Assembly (NCBI GenBank): GCA_035628135.1
Contig: DASPKM010000006.1
Span: 620,001-684,000 of the forward strand
Source of the DNA: DASPKM01 sp035628135
GTDB lineage: Bacteria; Bacteroidota; Bacteroidia; Chitinophagales; Chitinophagaceae
Direction of reading: 5' to 3'
Length of the DNA: 64,000 nt
The position numbers and the translations under genes were made by a program. The notes beneath the pieces were generated by a model. That model saw nothing but the letters and a program-made list of their open reading frames with translations. It searched no databases and had not been told where the DNA came from. Positions 1 through 8,898 of this stretch are shown here, piece by piece (the stretch's first letter is position 1; every line of letters starts with the position of its first letter).

Positions 1-1008
1 GAAGACCGCAAATCATTATTCATTAAAGATTATTTCCGCTCGCTGATATTCGTGGTATTGGCAGCCGTATTGCTTGGCCTGTTCATCAAAAATAAATTGA
101 AACCCTTGCCGCTGATGATCGGCATGCTGCTGCTAAGCACCATTGACCTGCTGGCCTACGATGTGCGTTACCTGAACCACGATAATTTTGTTGAAGAGGA
201 TGAATTTAATTCGGTGTTCATACCCACCGCCGCAGATCAACAGATACTCTCCGATCCTGCAAAACCTTTCCGTGTGTTCGACCAGACCGATGAACAAAAC
301 GGGCCGTTCAACAGTTCCCGGGCATCATACTTCCATAATTCCGTAGGTGGATACCATCCTGCCAAGTTGGGATTATACAACGACCTGATAGAATACCATC
401 TCGCAAACATGAACCTGAACGTGTTCAATATGCTGAACACGAAATATTTCATGATGAACGATCCCCAAACGCGGCAACCGGTGGTGCAGGTAAATCCCGC
501 TGCATTCGGGCCGGCTTGGTTCGTAAGGCACACGCATTTTGTAAAGAATGCCGATGAAGAGATCAAAGCGCTCGACAGCATATCCCTGAGAGATACCGTT
601 ATTGTGCAGGAGAGCCTGAAAGGCAAGATACCATTCCAACCGCAGTTTGATTCTGCCGCTACCATACAGGTAACGGAATACCTGAACGATAAAATAACAT
701 ACAAGGTTTCTGCGGCTACCAACCAGTTTGCCGTGTTCAGCGAGATCTATTACCCGAGAGGATGGAATGCCTTCATCGATGGTAAACAGACCGAGCATAT
801 CAAAGTGAATTATGCCCTGCGCGGCATGGCGGTGCCGGCGGGCCAGCATACCATCGAGTTCAGGTTCGAACCAGCTTCGTATGAAACGGGCAATACGCTC
901 ATGCTCATTGCCACCATTTTAACCTTTGCGCTATTGATAGCGGCGATTGCCATGGAAGTGCGCAAGAGAAGGGCCGGCCAAGGCGCCCCCCAGGCCAAAA
1001 CAAAGTAA
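1..1008 (+). CDS. YfhO-family membrane protein, 3' part only
   Basis: The reading frame is already open at the first base of the window, so only the last 335 residues or so are visible. They hold one or two hydrophobic helices, a long soluble domain of about 230 residues containing NTKYFMM and YYPRGWNAFIDG, a final membrane helix (about residues 295-315 of the visible part) and a basic tail. The soluble part and the terminal helix resemble the C-terminus of Bacteroidota YfhO-type proteins, large polytopic membrane proteins associated with glycosylation of cell-envelope polymers. The next gene is a glycosyltransferase, which fits a glycan role. The substrate cannot be read from the sequence. 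The missing 5' part prevents any check of catalytic residues. Confidence 0.75.
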   Translation, partial: EDRKSLFIKDYFRSLIFVVLAAVLLGLFIKNKLKPLPLMIGMLLLSTIDLLAYDVRYLNHDNFVEEDEFNSVFIPTAADQQILSDPAKPFRVFDQTDEQNGPFNSSRASYFHNSVGGYHPAKLGLYNDLIEYHLANMNLNVFNMLNTKYFMMNDPQTRQPVVQVNPAAFGPAWFVRHTHFVKNADEEIKALDSISLRDTVIVQESLKGKIPFQPQFDSAATIQVTEYLNDKITYKVSAATNQFAVFSEIYYPRGWNAFIDGKQTEHIKVNYALRGMAVPAGQHTIEFRFEPASYETGNTLMLIATILTFALLIAAIAMEVRKRRAGQGAPQAKTK

Positions 1009-1015
1009 TTTACAG

Positions 1016-1035
1016 GCCCCGGCTTTAACCGGGGC
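1016..1035 (+). terminator. Hairpin after YfhO-like gene
   Basis: A 7-bp GC-only stem (GCCCCGG with CCGGGGC) closes a 6-base loop just after the stop of the YfhO-like gene. The following bases are only modestly T-rich (TTCCTG), so termination may be partial and the next gene 14 bases further on could be reached by readthrough. Confidence 0.5.
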
Positions 1036-1048
1036 TTCCTGTTAACAC

Positions 1049-2194
1049 ATGCGAACCGTTGTAAGCATTGTTTCGTATCATTTCCTCCCGGCCGTGGCTG
1101 GCGGACAAAAGGCCATTGCCATTTTTCATAAATACCTCGCGAAGCGCGTACGTCTTATTTGCGTGAGCGTGCAAAACAACGATGCATCGAAGGCCGAGGG
1201 ATATGAACTGAGAAAGGCGTTGTCCGATTCGCGGCTTCGCTACATCAATCCATTTTATTTTTTTACCCTCCGGCGCGTATTGAAACAAACGGGCGCTTCA
1301 GCATTACTGATCGAGCAGCCTTACTACGGATGGCTGGCCAGCCTGCTGAAATGGTTTACCGGTACTTATTTAATAGTACGTTCGCACAACATCGAAAGCC
1401 TGCGCTTTCGCTCGGTAGGCAAATGGTGGTGGCGCATCATGTGGTGGTATGAACGCTTCACGCACCGGCGCGCCCACCTGAACATTTTTATCCAGGACCA
1501 GGACAGGGAATACGCCATCCGGCATTTTGGACTAGACGCCTCGCGTTGCGTTACGGTGTTGTACGGTGTGGAGTGGAATGAACCCCCTCCTGCAACCGAG
1601 CGCCACGCCGCTTCGCAACAATTGCGCATACGGCACAATATACCGTCCGGCGATACCATCCTGCTGTTCAATGGCGCCTTCAATTACAAACCCAACCTGG
1701 AGGCATTACAACGCATCATCGATACCATTCATCCCATCTTACAAAAGGCAGGCCTGCGGTACCATATCATTATTTGCGGAAAGGACATACCCTCAGAAAT
1801 TATGAATAAGAAAGGATTAGACCCCGGAATCATCATTGCGGGATTCGTGGACGATATCGGCCTGTACCTTAAAGGGTCCGACATATTCCTGAACCCCGTG
1901 ATCGGCGGTGGCGGAATCAAGACAAAGCTGGTAGAAGCCCTGGCCTATAACCTGCATGCGGTTTCAACGGCGGATGGGGCCATTGGCATAGATCCCGAGG
2001 TTTGCGGTGGCAAACTTTTGATTGCCCCGGACAATGCCTGGGACGTTTTTTGCGATAAGGTGGTAGCGGCAGCCCGGTTGCAGGGCGATATTCCCCCGGC
2101 CTTCTTCCGGCATTTCGATTGGGATGCGGCCATACAACGCTTAATGGAACACCTTGAAAACAAAAAAACTGGCTCTATCCGGGAGCCAGCTTAA
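1049..2194 (+). CDS. Glycosyltransferase family 4 (GT-B fold)
   Basis: The 381-residue product has the two-domain layout of GT4 retaining glycosyltransferases. The N-terminal half is an acceptor-binding domain with the opening VVSIVSYHFLPAVAGGQKAI, a glycine-containing loop typical of these enzymes. The C-terminal half is a nucleotide-sugar domain with LLFNGAFNYKPN, then AGFVDDIGLYLKGSDIFLNP and GGIKTKLVEALAYN; the last stretch stands where the family's E-x7-E donor-binding motif lies. No signal peptide or membrane helix is evident, so it probably acts at the cytoplasmic face of the inner membrane. The donor and acceptor sugars cannot be inferred. It follows the YfhO-like gene in the same direction. 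Confidence 0.85.
   Translation: MRTVVSIVSYHFLPAVAGGQKAIAIFHKYLAKRVRLICVSVQNNDASKAEGYELRKALSDSRLRYINPFYFFTLRRVLKQTGASALLIEQPYYGWLASLLKWFTGTYLIVRSHNIESLRFRSVGKWWWRIMWWYERFTHRRAHLNIFIQDQDREYAIRHFGLDASRCVTVLYGVEWNEPPPATERHAASQQLRIRHNIPSGDTILLFNGAFNYKPNLEALQRIIDTIHPILQKAGLRYHIIICGKDIPSEIMNKKGLDPGIIIAGFVDDIGLYLKGSDIFLNPVIGGGGIKTKLVEALAYNLHAVSTADGAIGIDPEVCGGKLLIAPDNAWDVFCDKVVAAARLQGDIPPAFFRHFDWDAAIQRLMEHLENKKTGSIREPA
2161..2189 (-). terminator. Intrinsic terminator for the LytTR operon (minus strand)
   Basis: A CTGGCTC/GAGCCAG stem spans 2169-2189 and overlaps the last codons of the GT4 gene. Read on the minus strand, it is followed at once by seven Ts, the pattern of an intrinsic terminator for transcripts coming from the response-regulator gene. 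The 150 bases between the two convergent genes hold no gene that I can support. Confidence 0.6.
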
Positions 2195-2344
2195 AGTAGG
2201 GGGTACTTCGACTATAGGTTTAGGGGGCCTATAATAATTTTGGGTTCTATTCAAATCTACAATTAACCCTCTGTTGGTGCGGGCAAACTTAGTAAGTGTG
2301 CGAAATCGGCGGATAAGTGCGGCAAATCGGGCGATAGGTGTTCA

Positions 2345-3094
2345 TCAGCGGCCCTCGAAAAGTGCCAGGAAATCATCCTTGCGGCGGGTGGCCACTTCTA
2401 AGATGCTTCCATCGGTCATGATTACCTGCCCTCCCCTGCCCTTATTGTATTTCTTAATGTAATTAAGATTGATAATGTGCGAATTGTGAATGCGGAAGAA
2501 CAATTTATCGGGCAACATTTCTTCGTATTGCCGGATAGTGCGCGATGAAATATGCTTTTGGCCGTCGTTGGTAAAAATGTAAGTATAGTTACCCTTGGCC
2601 TCGAACCGTATGATGTCTTTAGTAGATTGAAACACAAACCCGTCCTGGGTAGGCAGGGCGATCTTGGGCGTGGCCGTACGGCTGGGATGAATGTTCTGCA
2701 ACAGGTTGGCCAGTTGCCGGTTGAGGTTTTTGAGGTGAATTTTTTCGGAAGCTTTTTTTACGGCGGTCTTTAGTTCTTCTATGTCCACCGGTTTCAGCAG
2801 GTAATCCAGCGCGCTGTACCGGAAAGCCTTGAGCGTATACTCATCAAAGGCGGTAATAAAAATGATCTCGAAGTTTACGGGCATCAGCTTATCCAGCAGG
2901 TCGAACGCGTTGCCATAGGGCATTTCGATATCGAGGAACAGCAGGTCGGGGTTTTCGTTGGATACCACTTTTGACGCTTCTTCCGCGCTGCCAGCTTCTC
3001 CGGCTATGCTTACTTCCGGGCAAAAATCGGTTAGAAGAGACCGTAAGACTTTACGGTTCTTTGGTTCGTCGTCAACGATGATCGCTCGAATCAT
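2345..3094 (-). CDS. LytTR-family response regulator
   Basis: The 249-residue protein has an N-terminal receiver domain (about 1-120) and a C-terminal LytTR DNA-binding domain (about 145-245). In the receiver, the acidic pair is in IVDDEP, the phospho-acceptor is Asp55 in LFLDIEMP, and the conserved Thr and Lys are in ITAFDEY and LLKPVD. The LytTR part contains FEAKGNYTYIFTNDG and RIHNSHIINLNYI, which are typical. It lies 9 bases downstream of the histidine-kinase gene and is almost certainly its partner. Its targets are unknown, but the upstream operon genes are glycosyltransferases, so control of surface glycans is a reasonable inference. Confidence 0.93.
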   Translation of the reverse strand: MIRAIIVDDEPKNRKVLRSLLTDFCPEVSIAGEAGSAEEASKVVSNENPDLLFLDIEMPYGNAFDLLDKLMPVNFEIIFITAFDEYTLKAFRYSALDYLLKPVDIEELKTAVKKASEKIHLKNLNRQLANLLQNIHPSRTATPKIALPTQDGFVFQSTKDIIRFEAKGNYTYIFTNDGQKHISSRTIRQYEEMLPDKLFFRIHNSHIINLNYIKKYNKGRGGQVIMTDGSILEVATRRKDDFLALFEGR

Positions 3095-3103
3095 GAATTG
3101 AAA

Positions 3104-6007
3104 TTACTCAGTCTGTTGTAAAGGAAAACTTATAATTACCCTTGTTCCCGTGCCGGCGCCATTTCCATCTTCCAGGTCGTAAATGTGGATGGTAATGGCC
3201 CGGGCATTGTGTTTGTTCATCAGTTCCACCCTGTCGCTCGTAAGCGAAATGCCTTTCGATTGGTATTCGATCGGATTGTTGCTTTTATGCGACCGCGCTA
3301 CTTTTCGTCCCACCCCATTGTCTTCGATCACGCAATCCAGTTGGTTGCCCGCCTTTTTAAAAGCAACAACGACCTTCCCGTTGTTATCATGGCGGTACCT
3401 TATGCCATGCCTTACGCAATTTTCCACGAATGGCTGCAATATCATCGGCGGAATGAAACATGCTTCCGGATTAAGGGCGGGATCTGCGCTTACTTCGAAT
3501 GAGAACTTATTTTCCAGCCTGATCTTTTCAAGTTGCAGATAGGTGGATAAATAACTGATCTCCTCTGCCAAGCTAATTTCGTGCCGTGTTGATATGTCGA
3601 GCGTTTGCCGAATGAGCCTCGAAAAGCCTGTGATGAATTTGTTGGCACCTTCAATGTCCTTGTCCATTACATAGTGCTGGATGGAATTCAGGCTGTTGAA
3701 AATAAAATGGGGGTTCATCTGCGATTTAAGCGCCAATTGTTCCAGCGAAGCGATCTTTTTCCTGATGTTGTTTTTTTCCGCTTCCTGTCCCTTGATCACG
3801 CGAATGCGCCAAGCAAGCAGCAACCACACAATTGTTACCGATACGATGGTAAACAGTACCTGGAACCAGGTTTTTTGCCAGAGTTGTTTTTCGATGCTGA
3901 AGGGAACCGAAAGCACCTCGCTCTTAATACCGAATTTATTGATGGCCTGGATCTGCAGCCGGTAATCGCCGCCCGGAAGCGTGGGATAGCTAAGTGCATT
4001 TTCCCTTGTTTGCTTCCAGGCGCTGTCGAGGCCCAGCAACCGGTACTCATAACGTATATCGCCACCCGAACGGTAAGATATGCCCGCAAATTCAAAACGG
4101 ATGTTGTTGTCTTTGTTAGGTAAATGAAAGGCCTCGCCCGTCCATGGCAGCCTGCGGCCGGACACCATAATATTATCCAGGTGCAGATCGATGCCGGCAT
4201 TAATTGCAACCATGGTTTTATCGAAGATGCTAACTCCTTCCGGAGTGGCCACCGCTACCATGGTGCTGTCTGCTAATACCGCATTAATGATGTTGGATGC
4301 AAGCTCGTTAGACAGTTTCAGGTCGGGTACGGGTTGCAGGGGATTGCTGATGTTTATTTTCTGCAAACCCTTATTGGTGCCCACCCACAATTCGTTTTTG
4401 TAAATATCCAGCGTTCGGCAAATATTGCTGATCAGCCCTGTTTGCTCGGTAAGACTGCTAAGGATTTTTCTTCCGCTGTAAGCAAACAGCCCTGAGTAGG
4501 TAGCCACCCATAACGTGCCATCGCGCGCCTGGCCTATATCCATGATACGGCCCCGGAATTGCGGAATGGAATCGCCCATGTCTATAATGGTTCCATTTTT
4601 TAAATGTAAAAACAAACCGTCCAGCGTTCCTATGTACACCGTATCATTTTCATAAAATACGGTGGTGGAACGTTCGTGCCAGATGGTATCCAGTGGCTGG
4701 CAGGTTTTGGAGTTAAACCAAATAACATCGCGGCCGGTTGCTATCAGCATACTGTCGCCGCGTACTCTTATCATAGCCTTACTGGAAAGCCCGTGGTAAC
4801 CGTCTATCAGCGTGAAGTTGGGTGTTAAACGGTCTATCCTTCCATCAGTGGCCATCAGTATGGTGCCAGAATTTTCTACCTCAAGGTCCGTAACGCGTTC
4901 GGGCAAGCCCCGGTACAGCCTGTACACGAGTTCCACGCTGTTTCGTTCTTTTGGTACGGTATACAGCGTGGCCATGTCGGCGCCTACCAGCCAGCCGTTC
5001 CTGAACTTAGCCAGCGAGTATGCTCCGAGACTGTTACCATCCCGGTCCATTAAGCCAAGGTTTGCAATAAAGGCCGAGTTGAGCAGGAAAATGCCGTGGC
5101 CGAGTGTACAGAACCAGAAATTGCCCTCGCGGTCCTGGTATACTTTGGATATGGCTTCGCGCGGTAAAAATGTTTGTTTTGCGTGGGTATTAAGATTGCA
5201 CACTAAGGTACCCGTTTGCGTATTGAAGCTGATCAATGAATCGTTCAGCACATTGATCTTATGCATATTGGTGAACGCATTGTACACTGTGGTTTGATTG
5301 CGTTTTCCATCACGGATCCGCACTGTAAAGTTCTCAAAGTCGAACCGCCACACCATTATGCCCTTGCGCATAACGGCAAAACGATGACTATCGAAGGGAA
5401 GATTAATGGATTCAATGTATACCATGCGCCCGTCCCTCAATTCATATACTTTTTCCCGGTTCAATACCTGAAACGTTCCGCCGTACACAGTGTCCGCCGA
5501 CATAAAATTTGCGTCCTGTTCCTTAGCCGTGGCAAATACCGTAATATGATTATCCGGCCTGATCAGATGGATACGCTTGTTCTGCACCACCAGTATATTC
5601 CCTTGCCTGTCTTCAGCAAAATAGAGAACGTGCCCCGAAGGCTTTATTGTGCGGAGTACCGGGTCGTTCTGCTGGTTGTAAATCTTTCCATTGTAATAAT
5701 AGCACACCGATTTATTAAAAGGGGCCATCCATATTCTTCCCTTCGAGTCTTCGAACATTTCCAGCACCTGGTTGTCCGGCAATCCATGAATAGTGCTGAA
5801 ATTTTTGAAATGCGTTCCATCGAACCTGCTTACGCCGGTTTCGGTACCGAACCATAAAAAGCCCTGCCGGTCCTGTAACATGCTGTACACGGTGGAGCCG
5901 GCCAATCCATGCTGTATGTCGTACCGCGTATAACTGTATTCCTGCGAGCGCAAACAGGCCGGCAGCAACAGCATCAGCAACATCCATTGAAAAATCCTTA
6001 CACTCAT
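3104..6007 (-). CDS. LytS-type sensor histidine kinase with two-component propeller
   Basis: The 967-residue protein starts with a signal peptide ending near Cys-Leu-Arg-Ser. About 600 periplasmic residues follow with repeated WFGTETGVSRFD / WFCTLGHGIF / WVGTNKGLQKI blades, typical of two-component-regulator propellers. A Y_Y_Y-like domain (about 630-700, containing YEYRLLGLDSAW) and one membrane helix (about 715-735) come next. The cytoplasmic part is a His_kinase-type domain with His767 in NPHFIFNSL, followed by an HATPase with VENCVRHGI and EDNGVGR. It senses an unknown periplasmic ligand and should phosphorylate the adjacent LytTR regulator. Its ATG overlaps the stop of the upstream glycosyltransferase by 4 bases, which implies translational coupling. 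Confidence 0.93.
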   Translation of the reverse strand: MSVRIFQWMLLMLLLPACLRSQEYSYTRYDIQHGLAGSTVYSMLQDRQGFLWFGTETGVSRFDGTHFKNFSTIHGLPDNQVLEMFEDSKGRIWMAPFNKSVCYYYNGKIYNQQNDPVLRTIKPSGHVLYFAEDRQGNILVVQNKRIHLIRPDNHITVFATAKEQDANFMSADTVYGGTFQVLNREKVYELRDGRMVYIESINLPFDSHRFAVMRKGIMVWRFDFENFTVRIRDGKRNQTTVYNAFTNMHKINVLNDSLISFNTQTGTLVCNLNTHAKQTFLPREAISKVYQDREGNFWFCTLGHGIFLLNSAFIANLGLMDRDGNSLGAYSLAKFRNGWLVGADMATLYTVPKERNSVELVYRLYRGLPERVTDLEVENSGTILMATDGRIDRLTPNFTLIDGYHGLSSKAMIRVRGDSMLIATGRDVIWFNSKTCQPLDTIWHERSTTVFYENDTVYIGTLDGLFLHLKNGTIIDMGDSIPQFRGRIMDIGQARDGTLWVATYSGLFAYSGRKILSSLTEQTGLISNICRTLDIYKNELWVGTNKGLQKINISNPLQPVPDLKLSNELASNIINAVLADSTMVAVATPEGVSIFDKTMVAINAGIDLHLDNIMVSGRRLPWTGEAFHLPNKDNNIRFEFAGISYRSGGDIRYEYRLLGLDSAWKQTRENALSYPTLPGGDYRLQIQAINKFGIKSEVLSVPFSIEKQLWQKTWFQVLFTIVSVTIVWLLLAWRIRVIKGQEAEKNNIRKKIASLEQLALKSQMNPHFIFNSLNSIQHYVMDKDIEGANKFITGFSRLIRQTLDISTRHEISLAEEISYLSTYLQLEKIRLENKFSFEVSADPALNPEACFIPPMILQPFVENCVRHGIRYRHDNNGKVVVAFKKAGNQLDCVIEDNGVGRKVARSHKSNNPIEYQSKGISLTSDRVELMNKHNARAITIHIYDLEDGNGAGTGTRVIISFPLQQTE

Positions 6008-7005
6008 AGTACCTTATAAAAATAAGGCTTGTTTGCAATGACGCGGGGAGAAAGGGCCAGCAGCCTGGATACATTGCTAACATAGCCGCCCAATTGGGCC
6101 CAGGTGTAGCCTGCCCCGCGGCCCCGGAATAATGTATCTATCAGCAGGCATATAGGAAAGACAATGATCTCAAAAACATACACGCCCAGGTTAACCATAA
6201 ACCAAAACAAACCGAACTCTTTGCGAATCCGCACGAAATTGGAGACCATGATCTGCAGTCCTTTTCGATCGTACAAATTATAATATCCCCTGCCGGTTGA
6301 TGCAAATGCGGCGTTGGCCGTTTCTCCCTGCAGGTGTATGACCTTATATTGTCCGAACAAACACAATTTGCCCGTTTTTTTCAGTCGGTGGCACCACTCC
6401 GCTTCCTCGGCATACAGGAAAAAATCTTCGTCCATCAACCCTGCCTGTTCTATAGCGTTGCGCTTCACCATCAGGAATGCGCCGTTGATCCAGTCTACTT
6501 CCACCACGTCATTAGCATGGGGCACGTTGGGCTTGCCCGCGCCCAGCGCAGTCCCCAGCCATTTAATGAAATTACCGAGATAAGGAAGGGGCAGCAGGTA
6601 ATTTAGTCCCCCGGTTTTGGCATAGTTCCCCGCAATCTGCGCGCTTCCATCGGGATTGACCAATTGAACGCCCGCCGCAACGTATTGCGATTGCATCAAT
6701 GATCGATAACAATTTTCTATGGCATGGTCGGATATGAGCGTGTCGGGATTTAGCAACAATACCACTTTCCCTTTGGATCTGTTAATACCTGCATTGTTGG
6801 CGCGGGCGAAGCCCGCGTTATAATCCATTTGCACCCATTGCAATTGGGGGAAAGATCCGGTGAGCAGTTGTTTGCTATCATCTCCTGAATGGTTGTCCAC
6901 CACTATTACTTCGAAATTAATATGGGTTTGCGCATATACCGTACGCAGGCAATCGGCCACCAGGCCTGCACTTTTGTAGTTGACGATGATAATGCTGCAA
7001 TCCAT
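6004..7005 (-). CDS. Glycosyltransferase family 2 (rhamnosyltransferase-like)
   Basis: The 333-residue protein begins directly with the GT-A nucleotide-binding fold (DCSIIIVNYKSAGLV, VIVVDNHSGDDS), then LLLNPDT as the DxD-like metal site, then WINGAFLMVKRNAIEQAG and the acidic DFFLYAEEAEWCHRL, as in WbbL-type rhamnosyltransferases. A hydrophobic stretch near residues 265-290 suggests membrane association. It transfers a sugar to a glycan acceptor at the cytoplasmic face. It overlaps the next upstream transferase by one base and the downstream kinase by four, so it belongs to a five-gene operon. The sugar specificity is not readable. Confidence 0.88.
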   Translation of the reverse strand: MDCSIIIVNYKSAGLVADCLRTVYAQTHINFEVIVVDNHSGDDSKQLLTGSFPQLQWVQMDYNAGFARANNAGINRSKGKVVLLLNPDTLISDHAIENCYRSLMQSQYVAAGVQLVNPDGSAQIAGNYAKTGGLNYLLPLPYLGNFIKWLGTALGAGKPNVPHANDVVEVDWINGAFLMVKRNAIEQAGLMDEDFFLYAEEAEWCHRLKKTGKLCLFGQYKVIHLQGETANAAFASTGRGYYNLYDRKGLQIMVSNFVRIRKEFGLFWFMVNLGVYVFEIIVFPICLLIDTLFRGRGAGYTWAQLGGYVSNVSRLLALSPRVIANKPYFYKVL

Positions 7006-7943
7006 TAGCGTGCACGATTGAACAAATAACTGACGAACATAAACATTTTAGAGAACACGCCCACATTCAGCAATGGGCGCGGAATTTTTTGCTGCACGCG
7101 GATGATGCGCCCAACGGCCGCCGGAATGGCTTCGTGGTAGCCGTGTTCCTGCACCTCCGTTTCTTTGCGTATGTGCAAATTGCGCATGAGCCTCCACCAG
7201 GCATCGTACACCAGCAGGTTGCTTAAGTGCTTCGTGCCTACTTTCCGCAGCAGGTAAAAGTTCTCCGGTATTTCAACCTCCGGTTTGCGGAAGCTGACCC
7301 TGGTCACCTGCCCGGGATTGATGCCGACATTTACCAATGGCTGGTCGATATACACCGGGTCCGTGCCCTCCAGGTACCTGATATAAAAATCGATGTCTAC
7401 CACCCATTTGATGTTGCGGTCGTACCAGTGCTGCCGGTCGTTGCGGTGTAAGGTAACACTGGGTGGGCCGATGATGTTGCTCGAGAAAAGCGTTACCTTA
7501 TTTTTCAGCAACATTTTCCAGCGCAACGACGTGATGTTTACGATCTCTTTTTTGCCCGTTTCCTCGTATACATTGCTATAAGCGCAAAAGAAAAACGATG
7601 CCTGCGGATGCTGGCGCACCGCATCGGCAAATTGTTGCAGCGCACCGGGTACGGCAAACCAATCGTCGTCGTGCATGAGCTTTATCCATTTGCCCGACGC
7701 CCGGCGGATGCCCTCGTTCCAATTCTCGGGGGTGCCGAGCCCAGGCTCATTTTTATAATATGAGAGCGGAAAAGCATCGGCATACTTGCTGCATACTTCC
7801 CGCACTTCGGCGCCGGGTGTATCATCCGTAACGATCACTTCAAAATCCCTGAATGTTTGCATGGCAATGGAGTCGAGCAGCCGCTGCAAAAAAGCGGTGC
7901 GCGAATAAGCCGGTATGCAAATCGATATGAGGATCTCGTTCAT
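7005..7943 (-). CDS. Glycosyltransferase family 2
   Basis: This 312-residue GT-A enzyme opens with ISICIPAYSRTAFLQRLLDS. It carries EVIVTDDTPG in the nucleotide-binding region and KLMHDDDWF, in which the Asp run is the expected metal/UDP site. The C-terminal third is less conserved and has no clear membrane helix. The stop of this gene overlaps the start of the downstream GT2 by one base, and the upstream gene ends 8 bases before it, so the three transferases are very probably cotranscribed and build the same surface oligosaccharide. Donor and linkage are unknown. Confidence 0.87.
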   Translation of the reverse strand: MNEILISICIPAYSRTAFLQRLLDSIAMQTFRDFEVIVTDDTPGAEVREVCSKYADAFPLSYYKNEPGLGTPENWNEGIRRASGKWIKLMHDDDWFAVPGALQQFADAVRQHPQASFFFCAYSNVYEETGKKEIVNITSLRWKMLLKNKVTLFSSNIIGPPSVTLHRNDRQHWYDRNIKWVVDIDFYIRYLEGTDPVYIDQPLVNVGINPGQVTRVSFRKPEVEIPENFYLLRKVGTKHLSNLLVYDAWWRLMRNLHIRKETEVQEHGYHEAIPAAVGRIIRVQQKIPRPLLNVGVFSKMFMFVSYLFNRAR

Positions 7944-7951
7944 TTCGGCGT

Positions 7952-8842
7952 TTACAGTTTGGGGTTAGTATCCTTTCTTCTGTTGAAAATTTTGTAAAAA
8001 ACAAACAACCCGATATAGGGCCACATGCTTGCGTGCAACCAATGGCTTCCCTGGAATATCCAGCGCAGCCTGTTGGCGAAGTGTATATTTTCATTTTTCA
8101 GGCGCAACAGCCAATGCTTATAAATGGTCCGGTCGGTATTGGGCGCAATGCTGGCGATTCCAGCTTTCAATGGCATCTCGCTTGCGTGCAATTTGTGCCA
8201 GCGAAACGCATACCGCAGCCAATCGTTGCCAAAATTGCCCCAGCGCGTAAGGTGTAAAATGTCTATGCTAAAGGTAACCGCCACTTTATGCCTGCGCGCA
8301 ATGCGAAAGGAAAAATCGATATCGTAAAAATGAAACCCGTCCAGCAGAGTTTCGTTGAAGGGATTGGCTTCCCACACCGATTTGCGTGCGCACATAAAAA
8401 CACCATCGGCCGTTACCACTTCGTGCAATTGCACTGCAGGGTCCGGATTGGAATAAGCGCGCCCCGGCAGCTGATCGTTTTGCGGGAACATGATGTTGCT
8501 GCAATCGAGCGAAGGAATGCCCGACCACCAGCCCGACAAAGCCTTGCTTTTATATTTTGAACCGGCCACGCCGATGAGTCCCAGTTGCAGATCGTTCTCG
8601 AAATACTGTTGAATGATCTTTCCCCACGATGGCGTTTGAAACAGTACGTCTTCGTGCACAAAGCAAAGTATGTCGTAACGGGCTTTGGCCGCTCCCTGGT
8701 TATACACATAGGTGATGCCTTTTTTCAATTGCGCATTGTCGGTAAGTATCAATTCCCAGGGAACACCGATGGTTTCATGGATGTTTTTCTCTACCTGCCG
8801 CGCCAGCGTTGTATTGATAGAGCAGATTATGACTGAGACCAT
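7952..8842 (-). CDS. Glycosyltransferase-like protein (GT2 clan)
   Basis: I start the gene at the ATG giving MVSVIICSINTTLA (296 residues). An upstream GTG/ATG-type extension would run into the divergent methyltransferase gene at 8899 and adds 21 hydrophobic residues unlike the family. The GT-A core is visible in VIICSIN, ELILTDNA and CFVHEDVLF, where His-Glu-Asp replaces the usual DxD. A central GFHFYDIDFSFRIARR element resembles glycosyltransferase-like family 2 proteins that lack a classical catalytic loop. It is the first gene of the minus-strand glycan/kinase operon. The unusual metal motif leaves some doubt about activity. Confidence 0.8.
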   Translation of the reverse strand: MVSVIICSINTTLARQVEKNIHETIGVPWELILTDNAQLKKGITYVYNQGAAKARYDILCFVHEDVLFQTPSWGKIIQQYFENDLQLGLIGVAGSKYKSKALSGWWSGIPSLDCSNIMFPQNDQLPGRAYSNPDPAVQLHEVVTADGVFMCARKSVWEANPFNETLLDGFHFYDIDFSFRIARRHKVAVTFSIDILHLTRWGNFGNDWLRYAFRWHKLHASEMPLKAGIASIAPNTDRTIYKHWLLRLKNENIHFANRLRWIFQGSHWLHASMWPYIGLFVFYKIFNRRKDTNPKL

Positions 8843-8898
8843 CGGTTTCTTGTCAAAGTATTGGAGGATTATGTAATATTGCAAACTTATCAAAAACA

